Positions 1 through 12,050 are shown, counted from the first letter of the stretch. The stretch: 64,000 bases of DNA from Myxococcales bacterium (GCA_016720595.1 JADKKI010000007.1:124001-188000), one strand, 5' to 3'. A program made the numbers and translations. The notes: generated from the sequence alone by a model not told the origin.

Positions 1-562
1 CCGCGCCCAGCTCGTCCGGAGACGGCGAACCCATCTTCAGCTTCAGCAGACCGCGGACCTCGACCTGGCGGATCCGCTCCCGCGTCAGGTTCATGATCTC
101 GCCGACCTCCTCGAGCGTGATCCCACCGCGCTCGGCGACATCGAGGGCGCAGGTGTGCTTGAGCTCCCACGGCTCGAGGTCGGGGAAGTTGATCTTGATC
201 GACCCGGTCTCCGGGTTGATGTCGAGATAGAGGTGGTGCTTGCACGCGACCCACGGGCACGGGCGCATCTCCTCCTTGCACTCGGAGCGATTGGTCGGAC
301 GCGCGATGTCCACCGGCGGGTACATCAGCGCCCCGACGCGCAGCTCCTCGCGGGTCAGCCGCTTCATCGCGATCGTCTTGCTCCGCGGACGCGTACGCCG
401 GCGGCGACGCCGGATCTTCCGGCTGACCTCCGGAGCCTCGCCGTCCACGCTCGCCTCGTCGCCAGCATCCGCCAGCTCGCCTTCGCCACCCTCGCCCTCG
501 TCACCGTCTTCGGTGGCGAGCTCCCCGTGGAGATCCTCGTCGTTCTCGTTGTCGTCGCTCAT
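1..562 (-). CDS. DNA-binding protein with sigma-70 region-4-like HTH, 3' end outside window
   Basis: About 187 residues are visible from an ATG preceded by AAGGAG; the C-terminus lies beyond the left edge. Residues 1-45 are very acidic and are followed by an Arg-rich stretch (about 48-62). A Cys/His cluster (C95, C102, C107, H109, H110) suggests a metal site. A helix-turn-helix at about 140-180 contains [20 protein letters not shown], which closely resembles the -35-binding helix of sigma-70 region 4. No region 2 is present, so it is probably a sigma-like regulator, not a full sigma factor; target genes are unknown. It follows the MerR-type gene with a 20-bp gap and is probably co-transcribed. 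Confidence 0.75.
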   Translation of the reverse strand, partial: MSDDNENDEDLHGELATEDGDEGEGGEGELADAGDEASVDGEAPEVSRKIRRRRRRTRPRSKTIAMKRLTREELRVGALMYPPVDIARPTNRSECKEEMRPCPWVACKHHLYLDINPETGSIKINFPDLEPWELKHTCALDVAERGGITLEEVGEIMNLTRERIRQVEVRGLLKLKMGSPSPDELGA

Positions 563-582
563 AGAAGTCTCCTTGCTGGCGG

Positions 583-1275
583 TTAGAGAAGGTCCTCGGC
601 GCCCCCCGCGGCGCCGGCAAGACGGAGGCTGTTCGTGCGTGGCGCCGCGATCCGGCGCGTGACGTCCTCGAGACGCTTGACGAGGTCGTCACCGTCGCGG
701 CGGATCTCGGAGAGCTCGCGGTCGAGCTCCTTGCGTGGCTTGGGCTCGAGGTGGGCGACGTCCGCGGTGAGGCGGGTGCCGAGCTCGGCGAGGTGTTCGG
801 CGACGCCCTCGACGAGATCCGTGTAGAGCAGGAACTGCCCCTGGATCTCTTCGATGGTGTAGCCATCGGCCATCAGCGCCTTGACGCTGTTGATCCGGCG
901 GATCGTCTTGGCCGGGTACACGCCCAGCGAGCCCCGATGCTTGCCCTTGCGGCCGACCCGGCGGCTGCGCGGCAGGAGGCCCTGCTGGACGTACTTACGG
1001 AAGCTCGCCTCGGAGAACTTGATTCCCCGGCTGGTGAACACGTCGACGATCTGGACGGCGGTGATGCCCTCCACATAGGTGCCTTCGATCGCGCGGAGCT
1101 CCTCGTCCTTCAGGAGCTGGTGCCGCGACAGCGGTGCGCCGGCGGTCGCGCTCGGCGACTCGTCGTCCTTGCGCTGCGCGACGTCCGCGAGGACCGGCCG
1201 GCGATGCGCGCGGAACGGCACGACGGTCCCCGACGGAGTCGCGTGCGGTGCCCACTCTTGAAAACGCGAAGACAA
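583..1275 (-). CDS. MerR-family HTH transcriptional regulator
   Basis: A 230-residue protein with a MerR-like winged helix in the middle (about 68-140). The segment [20 protein letters not shown] precedes a basic stretch, and [19 protein letters not shown] continues as helix 3 and the wing. The C-terminal half is helical and could form the usual dimerising coiled coil; no effector domain or Cys metal site is evident. The start is TTG, chosen because a GGGGGA ribosome site lies about 7 bases upstream. It heads a two-gene unit with the sigma-like protein. A 16-bp palindrome in the upstream intergenic region is a possible operator. The effector is not predictable. Confidence 0.7.
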   Translation of the reverse strand: MSSRFQEWAPHATPSGTVVPFRAHRRPVLADVAQRKDDESPSATAGAPLSRHQLLKDEELRAIEGTYVEGITAVQIVDVFTSRGIKFSEASFRKYVQQGLLPRSRRVGRKGKHRGSLGVYPAKTIRRINSVKALMADGYTIEEIQGQFLLYTDLVEGVAEHLAELGTRLTADVAHLEPKPRKELDRELSEIRRDGDDLVKRLEDVTRRIAAPRTNSLRLAGAAGGAEDLL

Positions 1276-1576
1276 CAGAGTTCCCCCAACGGCTGATGAA
1301 CAGGACGCACGCGTGGTGTTCGCACCGCCGACGCCCTGCTCCCTCGAGCAGCGCGCTAGCCGTTCCGTGTGCGAGACCCCCTGCGGTCGTTATCTACCTT
1401 CGAGGGACGTTGGAACGTCCATAGTCCGACGAGGTATCGTCACAATATTCGTGTGAATGGATTCGGTCAACAAGACCGCTACGACAATAGGCAAGTTTTT
1501 ACCTGGGTGCGTGTTCAGGTCCGGATTGACCTCCGCACCTCGCCTTCGTCGCGATGCGCGCGTACGTTCACCGTCG
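1276..1576. other. Divergent intergenic region with short inverted repeats
   Basis: About 300 bases separate the divergent MerR-type and membrane-protein genes. The stretch from about 1430 to 1500 is less GC-rich than its surroundings, as expected for promoters. It holds a 16-bp palindrome (1405-1420) and a weaker inverted repeat with arms TCACA/TGTGA (1440-1456). I see no convincing small gene. A reading frame running into the downstream gene starts at 1457, but its first 40 codons have no credible protein character. Confidence 0.5.
1405..1420. promoter_or_regulatory. Palindromic candidate operator
   Basis: Perfect inverted repeat with arms GGACGTT and AACGTCC around a GG centre. It lies about 130 bases upstream of the MerR-type gene and about 160 upstream of the membrane-protein gene. 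Size and position fit an operator for the adjacent regulator; binding is inferred only. Confidence 0.4.
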
Positions 1577-2326
1577 ATGCGGCGCGTGCCCAAGGCGATC
1601 GTCCTCGTCGCCCTGCTCGTCGTCGCGAGCCTCGGCGCATCGCGATTCCTCGTCGGAGAATCGGCGGCGGAGCTCGAGAACCAGGTGTTCACGTCGCGCA
1701 CCGATCGGATCCGGCTGGTCGTGCCCCGCGGCTGGCGCGCGACCGATCAGCCGAGCTATCCGGGCCTCGCGCTGTGGATGATGCGGAGCCAACCTGCCGG
1801 TCAGATCGTGCTGACGTCGGAGGCCTTCACGCGCGAGCTCTACTGCTCGTGGCCGATCGCGTGTCGTAGCAGCCACGAGACCACGGCCTCGAAGTACGCC
1901 TGTGCTCTCCGCGGCAAGCTCACCGCCCAGCGGATGCGCGTGGGTCCCGTCCAGCCCGGCCCCAAGGACAACGAGGCCTCGGGCCTACCGTCGGTCTGGT
2001 TCGAGTACGACGACGGCAAGAAGTTCCTTCGCCAGGCCGTCGCGCTCGGAGCCTCCGATCGCGCCGTCAGCCTGGTGCTGTCCGCCTCCTCCAATGAAGC
2101 GCGCGCCGCCCACGTCCGCGCGTTCGAGCAGGCCCTCCGGACGCTCCGCACGATCAGCGCCGAGGAGGTGGCCGCGACGTCCACGATCGACGCAGGCGTG
2201 GTGCCCCTCGATGCGCCTGTCTCTGATGGCGGCGCAGCGACCGAGCCGACCGCCGTCGATGCGGGGCCTGCCACGTTCGAGTCCGCTCCGGCGCCACGTG
2301 AGGCGCCGGTCGGTCCCTGCCCCTAG
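1577..2326 (+). CDS. Membrane-anchored hypothetical protein
   Basis: A 249-residue protein that I do not recognise. The N-terminus (MRRVPKAIVLVALLVVASLG) is basic and then hydrophobic, giving either an uncleaved signal anchor or a signal peptide. A globular domain follows (about 35-195) with scattered aromatic residues and two cysteines in the segment ELYCSWPIACRS, which could pair outside the cytoplasm. Residues after about 205 are Ala/Pro/Asp-rich and probably disordered. ATG 1577 is preferred over an in-frame upstream start at 1457 because the signal-like segment then becomes N-terminal. It is convergent with the MepA-like gene, with 3 bases between their stops. Confidence 0.6.
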   Translation: MRRVPKAIVLVALLVVASLGASRFLVGESAAELENQVFTSRTDRIRLVVPRGWRATDQPSYPGLALWMMRSQPAGQIVLTSEAFTRELYCSWPIACRSSHETTASKYACALRGKLTAQRMRVGPVQPGPKDNEASGLPSVWFEYDDGKKFLRQAVALGASDRAVSLVLSASSNEARAAHVRAFEQALRTLRTISAEEVAATSTIDAGVVPLDAPVSDGGAATEPTAVDAGPATFESAPAPREAPVGPCP

Positions 2327-2329
2327 GGG

Positions 2330-3271
2330 TCAGCGCCAGATCCGCAGGGAGGCGTCGACCCGCAGCCGGCGCCCCAACGAGCCGAGCTCGGTCGCCATCG
2401 TGGCAGTGCTCCGTGCGGGGGTACCCGTCGTCACGGCGACCGCGGCGCCCGCGCTGACATGCGCCGCGTCGCCGATCAGGGCTGCGATCGCCTCGGGGAG
2501 CACACCACCCCGGGCGTCCTCGGCCGCGCGCTCGGCATAGAGCTCCATCGGCCCGATGTCGACGCACCCGAACGTTCGATCGCGATCGGCACAGTACACG
2601 CGGACGTGCAGGTGATCGTCGTGGCGCGCGCTATCGCCGGGCTGCTTCAGGGTCTTGCGGGCGCGGGCGATCAGCGCCTCCGGCTCCCCGATCTGCGCGG
2701 CGTGCTCGAGGAGCTTCGCGGCGATCGGCTCGTACATGAACACCCACTGCACGCGCGCTTCCGGTGCGGTCACCAGCTCCTTCACCAGGAGCCACGTCCG
2801 CGGGATGTCCACGGTGATGCCGCTGCCGTCCTTGGCCTTCGCGGTGGCGTCGAACACCCGCATCGCATCGGCCTCCCACGGCTTCCCGTCGGGGCCTCGC
2901 ATGTAATAGACGAGGTCGGCATCGCGACCGCTCTGGTGGGAGCGATGCCACGCGCGCGCCGCGCCGCCACCCTGGGACGACAGGTCCGCGACCACGAGCT
3001 TCACGTCCTTGACCTCGCGAGACATCCGCCGCCCAACGCCCGTGATCAGATCGAGCAGCTCGTCGGTGCCGTAGCGGTTTCCGCGCGTTCGCCAGATCGC
3101 CTGGGTCTTGTAGCCCTCGCCGCTATCGGCGAGGCGCTTGGCATCGACCAGGTAGCCATTGCTGGGGCGACCGACGGACACGCTGGTCCCATCCGTGACG
3201 AGACCGAACTCGGCACAGCCAGCCAGCAGCACCATCACAGCGCAGAGCGAGCGCACCGCTCCAGTATGCAT
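2330..3271 (-). CDS. mepA: Penicillin-insensitive murein endopeptidase, MepA-type lipoprotein
   Basis: A 313-residue M74-family metallopeptidase; the family cleaves D-Ala-meso-DAP cross-links in peptidoglycan. A lipobox (LLAGC, Cys19) predicts an outer-membrane-facing periplasmic lipoprotein, unlike the soluble E. coli MepA. The zinc ligands are visible: SHQSGRD carries His112 and Asp117/Asp119, and HDDHLH carries His217, His220 and His222. The last 60 residues are Ala-rich and extend past the catalytic domain. It lies downstream of dnaK, separated from it by a hairpin terminator, so it probably has its own promoter. Identification is firm; the exact bond cleaved is inferred from the family. 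Confidence 0.9.
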   Translation of the reverse strand: MHTGAVRSLCAVMVLLAGCAEFGLVTDGTSVSVGRPSNGYLVDAKRLADSGEGYKTQAIWRTRGNRYGTDELLDLITGVGRRMSREVKDVKLVVADLSSQGGGAARAWHRSHQSGRDADLVYYMRGPDGKPWEADAMRVFDATAKAKDGSGITVDIPRTWLLVKELVTAPEARVQWVFMYEPIAAKLLEHAAQIGEPEALIARARKTLKQPGDSARHDDHLHVRVYCADRDRTFGCVDIGPMELYAERAAEDARGGVLPEAIAALIGDAAHVSAGAAVAVTTGTPARSTATMATELGSLGRRLRVDASLRIWR

Positions 3272-3290
3272 GGTGCGCCCGAAAACGCGA

Positions 3291-3310
3291 ACACCCGCCG
3301 AAGCGGGTGT
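3291..3310 (-). terminator. UUCG-loop hairpin terminator downstream of dnaK
   Basis: An 8-bp perfect GC-rich stem (ACACCCGC paired with GCGGGTGT) closes a 4-base loop. On the minus strand the loop reads TTCG flanked by C and G, the very stable UUCG tetraloop. A run of four T follows within about 10 bases on that strand. It lies between the dnaK stop and the MepA-like gene start, so it should end dnaK transcription. Confidence 0.7.
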
Positions 3311-3334
3311 CCTGGGTCGTCAAAAGCGTCGGGC

Positions 3335-5269
3335 CTAGGTCTTGTCCTCGAACTCCGCGTCGATCACGTCGGACTCCTTGGGAGCGCCACCGCCCGCGCC
3401 CGGGTCCCCGCCCTCGCCACCGCCACCATGCGCCGCGTCACCGCCGCTGGCACCGGCCTGCTTGTACATCGCCTCGGCGACCTTGTGCGCCGCGGCCTGG
3501 AGCTTCTCGAACGCCGCACGGAGATCCTCGGGCGAGCCACCCTCGCGGTTCTTCTCGAGCACCGCCTCGGCGTCCTTGAGCGCCTCCTCGATCATCATCT
3601 TGTCCGTGGCCTCGAGCTTGGCCTCGTTCTCCTTGACCAGCTTCTGGGTGCCGTAGACCAGCGTGTCGAGCTGGTTGCGCGCCTCGATCGATTCCTTGCG
3701 CTGCTTGTCCTCTTCCTCGTGCTTCTCGGCGTCTTCGACGGCGCGCTTGATGTCCGCATCCGACAGACCGCTCGAGGCCTCGATGCGAATCGTGCGCTCC
3801 GCGTTGGTCGCCTTGTCCTTGGCTGCCACGTTGAGGATGCCGTTCGCGTCGATGTCGAAGGTCACCTCGATCTGCGGCACTCCGCGCGGCGCCGGCGGGA
3901 TGCCGGTGAGCTGGAACTTGCCGAGGGTCTTGTTGTCCTTCGCCATCGGGCGCTCGCCCTGCGAGACGTGGACCTCGACCGACGTCTGGTTGTCGGCCGC
4001 CGTCGAGAACGTCTCGCTCTTGCGCGTGGGGATCGTCGTGTTGCGCGGGATCAGCACGGTGGCGACACCACCGAGCGTCTCGATCGCGAGCGACAGCGGC
4101 GTGACGTCGAGGAGGAGGATGTCCTTGACGTCGCCCGAGAGGACGCCGCCCTGGACCGCCGCACCGAGCGCGACGACCTCATCCGGGTTCACCGAGCGGT
4201 TCGGCTCCCTGCCGAAGAACTCCTTCACCCTCGCCTGCACCATCGGGATGCGGGTGGAGCCACCGACGAGCACGACCTCGTGGATGTCGCTGATCTTCTT
4301 GCCAGCGTCCGCGAGGGCCTTCTTGCAGGGCTCCATCGCGCGAGCGACGATGTCCTCGATCATCTGCTCGAACTTGCTGCGCGCGAGCTTCTTCAGGAGG
4401 TGCTTCGGGCCGGTGCCGTCGGCAGTGAGGTACGGGAGGTTGACCTCCGTCTCCTGCACGGACGACAGCTCGATCTTCGCCTTCTCCGAGGCCTCCTTGA
4501 GGCGCTGGAGCACCATCTTGTCCTTGCTGACGTCGATGCCGGTGTCCTTCTTGAACTCGGCGACCAGCCAGTCCATCAGCCGGTTGTCGATGTCATCGCC
4601 GCCGAGGTGCGTGTCGCCGTTGGTCGAGACGACCTCGACGACCTTGTCGCCGACCTCGAGGATCGAGATATCGAACGTACCGCCGCCCATGTCGAACACG
4701 ACGATGAGCTGCTCCTTGGTCTTGTCGAGACCGTACGCGAGCGCCGCCGCGGTGGGCTCGTTGATGATGCGCTTGACCTCGAGGCCGGCGATCTTGCCGG
4801 CGTCCTTGGTGGCCTGGCGCTGCGAATCGTTGAAGTACGCGGGGACCGTGATCACCGCCTCGGTGACCGGCTCGCCCAGATACTCCTCGGCGGCGCGCTT
4901 CAGCTTCATGAGGACACGCGCACCGATCTCCGGCGGCGAATAGCGCTTGCCGCGGATCTCGAAGGCCGTGTCGCCGTTGCTGGCGCCCACGAGCTTGTAG
5001 GGCACGCGCTTCGCCTCTTCCTGGACGACGGCGTCGGTGAACTTCCGACCCATGAAGCGCTTGCTGGAGAACACGGTGTTCTCCGGGTTGGTGATGGCCT
5101 GACGACGAGCGATCTGACCGACCAGGACTTCGCCCTTCTCATCGAAGGCGACGACGGACGGGGTCAGGCGCGCGCCTTCCTCGTTGGGGATAACCTTCGG
5201 CTCCTTGCCCTCCATGATCGCGACCACGGAGTTGGTGGTGCCTAGGTCGATGCCGATGATCTTGCCCAT
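3335..5269 (-). CDS. dnaK: Molecular chaperone DnaK (Hsp70)
   Basis: A 644-residue Hsp70, the canonical length. The ATPase domain begins [13 protein letters not shown] and includes the phosphate-2 segment [12 protein letters not shown]. The substrate-binding domain follows from about 390, and the end [10 protein letters not shown] is like the acidic DnaK tail. It refolds and protects polypeptides in the cytoplasm with DnaJ and GrpE, neither of which is adjacent. The start is the ATG immediately before GKIIGID; a longer frame upstream lacks homology. This is the canonical DnaK; a second, more divergent copy lies at 53.4-55.3 kb. Confidence 0.97.
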   Translation of the reverse strand: MGKIIGIDLGTTNSVVAIMEGKEPKVIPNEEGARLTPSVVAFDEKGEVLVGQIARRQAITNPENTVFSSKRFMGRKFTDAVVQEEAKRVPYKLVGASNGDTAFEIRGKRYSPPEIGARVLMKLKRAAEEYLGEPVTEAVITVPAYFNDSQRQATKDAGKIAGLEVKRIINEPTAAALAYGLDKTKEQLIVVFDMGGGTFDISILEVGDKVVEVVSTNGDTHLGGDDIDNRLMDWLVAEFKKDTGIDVSKDKMVLQRLKEASEKAKIELSSVQETEVNLPYLTADGTGPKHLLKKLARSKFEQMIEDIVARAMEPCKKALADAGKKISDIHEVVLVGGSTRIPMVQARVKEFFGREPNRSVNPDEVVALGAAVQGGVLSGDVKDILLLDVTPLSLAIETLGGVATVLIPRNTTIPTRKSETFSTAADNQTSVEVHVSQGERPMAKDNKTLGKFQLTGIPPAPRGVPQIEVTFDIDANGILNVAAKDKATNAERTIRIEASSGLSDADIKRAVEDAEKHEEEDKQRKESIEARNQLDTLVYGTQKLVKENEAKLEATDKMMIEEALKDAEAVLEKNREGGSPEDLRAAFEKLQAAAHKVAEAMYKQAGASGGDAAHGGGGEGGDPGAGGGAPKESDVIDAEFEDKT

Positions 5270-5306
5270 GACGTCTTTCCTTGCGTGTCCGAGTTGTGTG
5301 CTGGCC

Positions 5307-5335
5307 AACCTAAGTACAGGTCAATTGCCCGTCAA
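5307..5335 (-). promoter_or_regulatory. Candidate housekeeping promoter of dnaK
   Basis: On the minus strand TTGACG is followed after 17 bases by TAGGTT, about 40 bases upstream of the dnaK start. The -35 matches 5 of 6 consensus bases and the -10 matches 3. I see no CIRCE inverted repeat and no clear sigma-32 element. Confidence 0.45.
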
Positions 5336-5430
5336 GGCTCAAGACCCGTAACTCCGCCGATCGGGGAGTCGATCGGGAGTGGGCCCCTCCAGACAGCCAG
5401 TGGTTCGCCTCGGTCGACGGTTTTGCGCGG

Positions 5431-6105
5431 TCAGTCGGAGGAGGTCAGGGGCGCACGTTCGAGGCGTGCGATCCGCAGGGAGATCGCGCTGTCGTTGGGC
5501 TCCTGGATGGTCTGGGTCAGGCTGACCTCATGGGTGCACGTGCCGGTGAGGTTGGGGTTGGTGAGCGGCAGCTCGAACCGGCCCCCTTTGACCTCGGGAT
5601 CGAACAGCTCGACGAGCTGGCGCGCGCCGCACCGGCTCATCAACTCGACGTGGATCCGGGCCTTCGGGTACTGCTGGAACACGATCCCCACACTGCCCTG
5701 CCCGCGCTGCGCGGCCGCCGGGACCTCGAGGTCGAACCACGGTAGTTCCTCGGCCCTCAGCGAGACGCCGTTCAGGGTGACCCAGACCGCCGGATCCTCG
5801 GGGCTCGGGACCACGAGCTCGAACGACCGGTCCGGGAACAGGCTCAAGCCACCCGGCATGTACGGCGGAACCACCTGCCAGCGCCCGTCGACGTACGCCT
5901 GCATCGCCCCCGCCGGCGAGCTGCCATCGTCGCAGCCGAGCAGCCCCGCGGACGAGCAGCCGCGGATCGACAGCCGGCCCGAGTCCGAGACGAGCTTGAT
6001 CTCGGGGCCGCTGAGGTCGAAGTCGAAGTCGAGATCGCAGCCCGCGAGGACGCCGAGGGAGACGACGGAGGCGACGACGGAGACGGAGGCGACGAGGCGC
6101 GGCAT
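5431..6105 (-). CDS. Hypothetical lipoprotein
   Basis: A 224-residue protein with a clear lipoprotein signal ending LGVLAGC (Cys23). An unusual acidic-aromatic alternation, DLDFDFDLSG, follows directly. The rest looks beta-rich, with short hydrophobic strands, and includes SIRGCSSAGLLGCDD, whose cysteines may form a disulfide. I recognise no family. It is flanked on the same strand by the zinc-ribbon gene (58-base gap) and dnaK (about 160 bases) and may be transcribed alone. An envelope location is inferred from the signal. Confidence 0.65.
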   Translation of the reverse strand: MPRLVASVSVVASVVSLGVLAGCDLDFDFDLSGPEIKLVSDSGRLSIRGCSSAGLLGCDDGSSPAGAMQAYVDGRWQVVPPYMPGGLSLFPDRSFELVVPSPEDPAVWVTLNGVSLRAEELPWFDLEVPAAAQRGQGSVGIVFQQYPKARIHVELMSRCGARQLVELFDPEVKGGRFELPLTNPNLTGTCTHEVSLTQTIQEPNDSAISLRIARLERAPLTSSD

Positions 6106-6163
6106 GCCCCGAGCATCCCCGAGTCAGCGGCGGGACGTCACGGCACGAGCCGGCAGCGTGCGG

Positions 6164-6637
6164 CTAGTAGTTCCCGTGACCGCCGCCAAACCAGAACGGC
6201 CCCTTGCGGTCCCCGCTCCACGAGCCGGCGGTGCCCACCGGATCGCGGGTCTTCGAGATCGCTCCACCGCCGCCCGGGTGCTTGGCGCGCGCCTTCTCGA
6301 ACACCGCAGCCAGCTCGTCGGTGTCGAACCAGATCCCGTGCTGCGCGCACCGATCGAGCTGGGGTGGCGGCTTCGCCAGCTCGTCGTCGAGGTGGATGCG
6401 CAGCTTGAACGCCGTCATCGGCGCCGCGCACAGCGGGCACGGCCGCTTCCCCGGGGCCTCGTCGACGTAGTCGAACGACGGGACCACGCCGGTGATGTCC
6501 TCGATCGCCGCCGACAGATCGGCGAGCGGCGCGAGCATGCCCTCGCACGCGTCGCACACGAAGCGCGCGCGGAACGCCCGCAGCGGCGCCTTGCACGACG
6601 GGCACGGGCGGTCGGGATCGCGATACGGGTCAGACAT
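6164..6637 (-). CDS. zf-TFIIB-type zinc-ribbon protein
   Basis: A 157-residue cytoplasmic protein with two zinc-ribbon units. The first reads CPSCKAPLRAFRARFVCDAC. The second starts with CPLC and ends with RCAQHGIWFDTDELAAVF, the C-x-x-HGxWFDxxEL signature of the zf-TFIIB family. The C-terminus is Gly-rich. Family members occur in many bacteria without a settled function; nucleic-acid or protein binding is the usual guess. The ATG before SDPYRD was chosen; an upstream in-frame GTG would add 18 basic residues. It lies 94 bases downstream of lon on the same strand. Confidence 0.75.
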   Translation of the reverse strand: MSDPYRDPDRPCPSCKAPLRAFRARFVCDACEGMLAPLADLSAAIEDITGVVPSFDYVDEAPGKRPCPLCAAPMTAFKLRIHLDDELAKPPPQLDRCAQHGIWFDTDELAAVFEKARAKHPGGGGAISKTRDPVGTAGSWSGDRKGPFWFGGGHGNY

Positions 6638-6731
6638 GAGGATCAACATACGCACGCAGCGACGCCGCGCCAGCGGTGCGATCTCGCGCACTTGCCGGCG
6701 GCAGCGCCGCGCGTCGCGTCCCGAACCGCCG

Positions 6732-9144
<2,413 letters not shown>

Positions 9145-9345
9145 CCTTGGAACCCTAGCAGGCCGCATCCGTTAGCGTCAAGCCGACCTGCCCGTAATGA
9201 CGGGAGTTTTTGGATGCGCGGTGGGTTCTGCAGCCGATCTGGTCTCGCCTCATCGACCCGCCGGCACGCGGGCGATCTCCTGGGGCGTTCGCCACCCGGG
9301 GTCGGACGCCTACCTTCGTCGCCCTTGGATTGCGGTTATTTCCTA

Positions 9346-9374
9346 TTGACCCAAGGTCGATTTGGCCTTACCAA
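9346..9374 (+). promoter_or_regulatory. Candidate promoter of the GntR-type gene
   Basis: TTGACC is followed after 17 bases by TACCAA, just upstream of the regulator start. The -10 element overlaps the first copy of the operator repeat, the arrangement expected for autorepression. The -10 match to consensus is weak. Confidence 0.4.
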
Positions 9375-9392
9375 TTGGTCTTACCAGTTGGT
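9362..9392 (+). promoter_or_regulatory. Tandem FadR/PdhR-type operator
   Basis: Two back-to-back 13-bp units, TTGGCCTTACCAA (9362-9374) and TTGGTCTTACCAG (9375-9387), are followed by TTGGT. The second contains the palindrome TGGT-CTT-ACCA (9376-9386), matching the TGGTnnnACCA core known for FadR-subfamily GntR regulators. The block ends 3 bases before the ATG of a FadR-type gene, so autoregulation is the natural reading. Confidence 0.7.
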
Positions 9393-9395
9393 GCC

Positions 9396-10144
9396 ATGAC
9401 GCCCCTGCCTCCACCGACATCGACCAGCCGTCGCTGAGCGCGATCGAGGCGGTGCTCGAGGCGCTGCTCGCCGAGATCCTCCGCGGCAACTTCCCACCCG
9501 GCACCCGGCTACCCGCCGAGCGCGAGATGGCGCGGCTGCTCGGCGCCAGCCGGCCCACGCTGCGCGAGGCGCTGCGCCGCCTCGGCGAGTGGAACCTCGT
9601 CGAGCCGCGCCGCGGCTCCGGCATCGTCGTGCGGCCGCGCAGCGAGTGGACGATCGAGGTGCTGCCGGCGTACCTGCGCTACGGCCGCCTGCCCGACGGC
9701 ACCAGCCGTCGATCGGCCCGAAGGCCGCTCGACCTTGCTGTCGATGCGCCGCACAGTGCTGCTCGAGGTGATCGCGGCGCAGGCGCCTGGCGGATCGCCC
9801 GGCGGACGGGCCCAGCCCGGCTCGCGTGGGCCGCGCCTGGTCGCCCCGCGTCAGGCGAACTTCATCCACGAGGACTTCCTGGGTGATGCGGCCGATCGTC
9901 GAGGCCGCCCGGTTCTTGCCCGGCCTGCGGATGCTCAACCGGATCGCCAGGCGTGTACCTCGATATCGCGACCGTGCTGACGGTTCGGGTCCCGACGACT
10001 ATGTCGCCAGCCCCCACGGTACCTCGATCGCCTCGATCGCGGTCAGGGCGACGGCGCTGCCGCCGCGCTGATCAGCGCGCACTCGATCGCCACGACGCCA
10101 CGATCGCTGGAGCTCCTGAAGGACCTACGCCCATGCGCCGCTGA
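9396..10144 (+). pseudogene. FadR/GntR-family regulator broken by several frameshifts
   Basis: The N-terminal winged helix is intact in one frame, including LLAEILRGNFPPGTRLPAER and then REMARLLGASRPTLREALRR, a textbook GntR domain. The FCD effector domain follows but is scattered over all three frames: RRTVLLEVIAA, then QANFIHEDF, then MRPIVEAARFLPGLRMLNRIA, then DDYVAS, and finally LDRHDATIAGA before a stop at 10144. At least five indels would be needed to restore one frame. FCD domains bind small organic acids; the neighbour suggests control of the GMC oxidoreductase. It may be a decayed gene or low-quality assembly. Confidence 0.7.
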
Positions 10145-10703
10145 CCCCCGCCCCCATCCACCAGCCGCGGTCGGCCGGAAGGCCGCTCGCTGGTCCCCGA
10201 TCCGCCGCCGCAGTTCGCCACCTCGCGGACGCGATCGGATCACCTCGCGCTGCTGGACCACCGTGCGCCTCCGCAAGGGCTTCGACGCCGACACGCTGGC
10301 GCCGGCCTCGGCGCTGCCCGGCCGGCGCAGCGCGCCCACAGTCCCCGCCGGCCTGGCCGAGCGCTACTACGCCTCCTGGGAGCACGGCCCGACGCCGCTG
10401 CACGTCCAGTTCGCCGCGCGATCGGGCCAGCTGATGTCGCTGGCCGCTACGAGCACCCGGCGATGCACCAGGCGCTCGGCTACCAGCCGACGGCGTGGAT
10501 CGACCAGGTCACGCGGCGGCGGCCCGTGTTCAGGCCGATGTCCGCGCCAGGCGCGCAGCTGATCGCGCCCGATCCCGCTGCGGCCGGGCTTTCGCCTGGC
10601 GAAGCCGCGCCGGCGAGGTGCCTGATGGTGGCCTGCGCGCATTGCCCGAGGCCCGTTCGCCCGACCAGCGTGTTCACCCGCCGACGAGATCCACGGAGAC
10701 ACC
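10145..10703 (+). other. Coding-like remnant upstream of the GMC oxidoreductase
   Basis: No single frame is convincing, but protein-like segments occur in different frames, for example RYYASWEHGPTPLHVQFAA (about 10360-10415) and HQALGYQPTAWIDQV (about 10466-10510). A stretch near 10590-10700 runs towards the GMC start with residues DEIHGDT just before it. Long-chain-alcohol-oxidase-type GMC enzymes have an N-terminal extension of this kind, so this may be the 5' part of the same gene. That is inference; it could equally be a separate broken gene. Confidence 0.35.
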
Positions 10704-12050
10704 GTGCTCGATTGCGACGTCGTGATCGTCGGCTCGGGTGCCGGTGGTGCACCGGTCGCGGCCGAGCTCGCCGAGGCCGGCTTCGACGTGGTGGTGCTCG
10801 AGGAGGGCAGCTACTACCAGACCCGCGACTTCACCGCCGACGCGTCGGCGGCGGTGCGCCAGCTGTACCGCGACGGCGGCGCGACGATGGCGTTCGGCGA
10901 TCCGCCGGTGCTCTACCAGGAGGGCCGCGCGGTCGGCGGCTCGACCGTGATCAACGGCGGCATGTCGTGGCGCACGCCGGCGCACATCCTCGACCGCTGG
11001 CGCAAGGAGGCGGGTCTCGGCGCCGATGCGATGGGCTGGAAGGTCATCCCCAACCTGCGCAACCAGGTCCACTGCCCGGGCTCGAACAACTGCGCGTTCG
11101 GCTGCCCGACCGGCGCCAAGCAGTCGGCGCTGGTCAGCTACATCCCGCGCGCGCTGCACTTCGGCGCGCGGCTCTTGTCGGACGTGCGCGTCGAGCGCAT
11201 CACGATGCACGGCAAGCGCGCCACCGGCATCGTCGGCCGCGTGGTCGGCGCCGACGGTCGCCCCGGCCACCCGTCGCTGTCCGGGCCAAGCTGGTGGTGG
11301 CGGCGTGCGGCGCGATCCAGACCCCGGCGCTGCTCGCGCGCTCGGGCGTGCGCTCGCCGTCGGGGCGGCTGGGCCACAACCTGTCGCTCCACCCCAACGT
11401 CAAGCTGACCGCGGTGTTCGATCACGCGGTGCGCGGCTGGGAGGGCGTGCACCAGGCGTTCCAGGTGCGCGAGTTCGAGGGCGAGGGCCTGCTGCTCGCG
11501 GCGGTCAACCTCCCGCCCGGCATCCTGGCGATGTCGCTCCCCCACCGCGGGGCACCGGCTCGGCGCTGATGCAGGACTACGACAAGACCGTGGTCGCCGG
11601 CATGCTGTGCGAGGACACCCACCGGTCCGGCTCAAGACGATCAGCGGCCGGCCGGCGTTCTACCAGCTCGCCGCGCCGACGCGCAGCGCACATCCAGCGC
11701 GGGTCGCGCTCCTGTCGGAGCTGCTGTTCGCGGCCGGTGCGAAGCTGGATCATCTGCCGTTCCGTCGCGCCGAGGAGCTTCACTCGGCCGACGACGCGCC
11801 GGCTGCGCGAGCGTCCCGTCCGCAGTCGCGCTGGGAGCTGTTCACCGTGCACATGATGGGGACCGCCAAGATGGGCGGCGATCGCGCGCGGGCGTGACCA
11901 ACGAGCACGGCTTGTGCACGACGCCGATCGGCTGATGATGGGCGATGCTAGGCTGTTCCCCTCGCCCCGCCGCGGAACCCGATGGAGACCATCATGGCGC
12001 TCGCGACACGCGCGGCCGCTCACGTGATCGACAACGCCCCGAGGTACCTG
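10704..12050 (+). pseudogene. GMC-family FAD oxidoreductase broken by several frameshifts
   Basis: The FAD-binding Rossmann motif is intact at the start (CDVVIVGSGAGGAPVAAELA), followed by the GMC signature segment GRAVGGSTVINGGMSWRTP and a Cys cluster CPGSNNCAFGCPTGAK. The frame then shifts near 11280, again near 11550-11620, and again near 11890. Downstream pieces include ACGAIQTPALLARSGVRSP, the C-terminal motif HMMGTAKMGGD, and finally METIMALATRAAAHVIDNA in the frame that runs to about 12050. The family oxidises alcohols. With at least four indels it cannot be read as one protein as given. Confidence 0.75.

Noticed and set aside
1440..1456. CRP-like inverted repeat (TCACA/TGTGA)
   Set aside because: The arms are in the opposite order to a CRP site and the spacer is 7, so it does not fit.
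2288..2309. Palindrome with a CACGTG core near the end of the first plus-strand gene
   Set aside because: It superficially recalls parS but lacks the GTTTC/GAAAC arms. It lies inside the coding end, so it is at best a hairpin.
2459..5245. Long open frame antisense to dnaK (928 codons)
   Set aside because: It mirrors the DnaK codon pattern on the opposite strand, has Leu/Arg/Asp-rich low-information sequence and no motif; high GC makes such shadows common.
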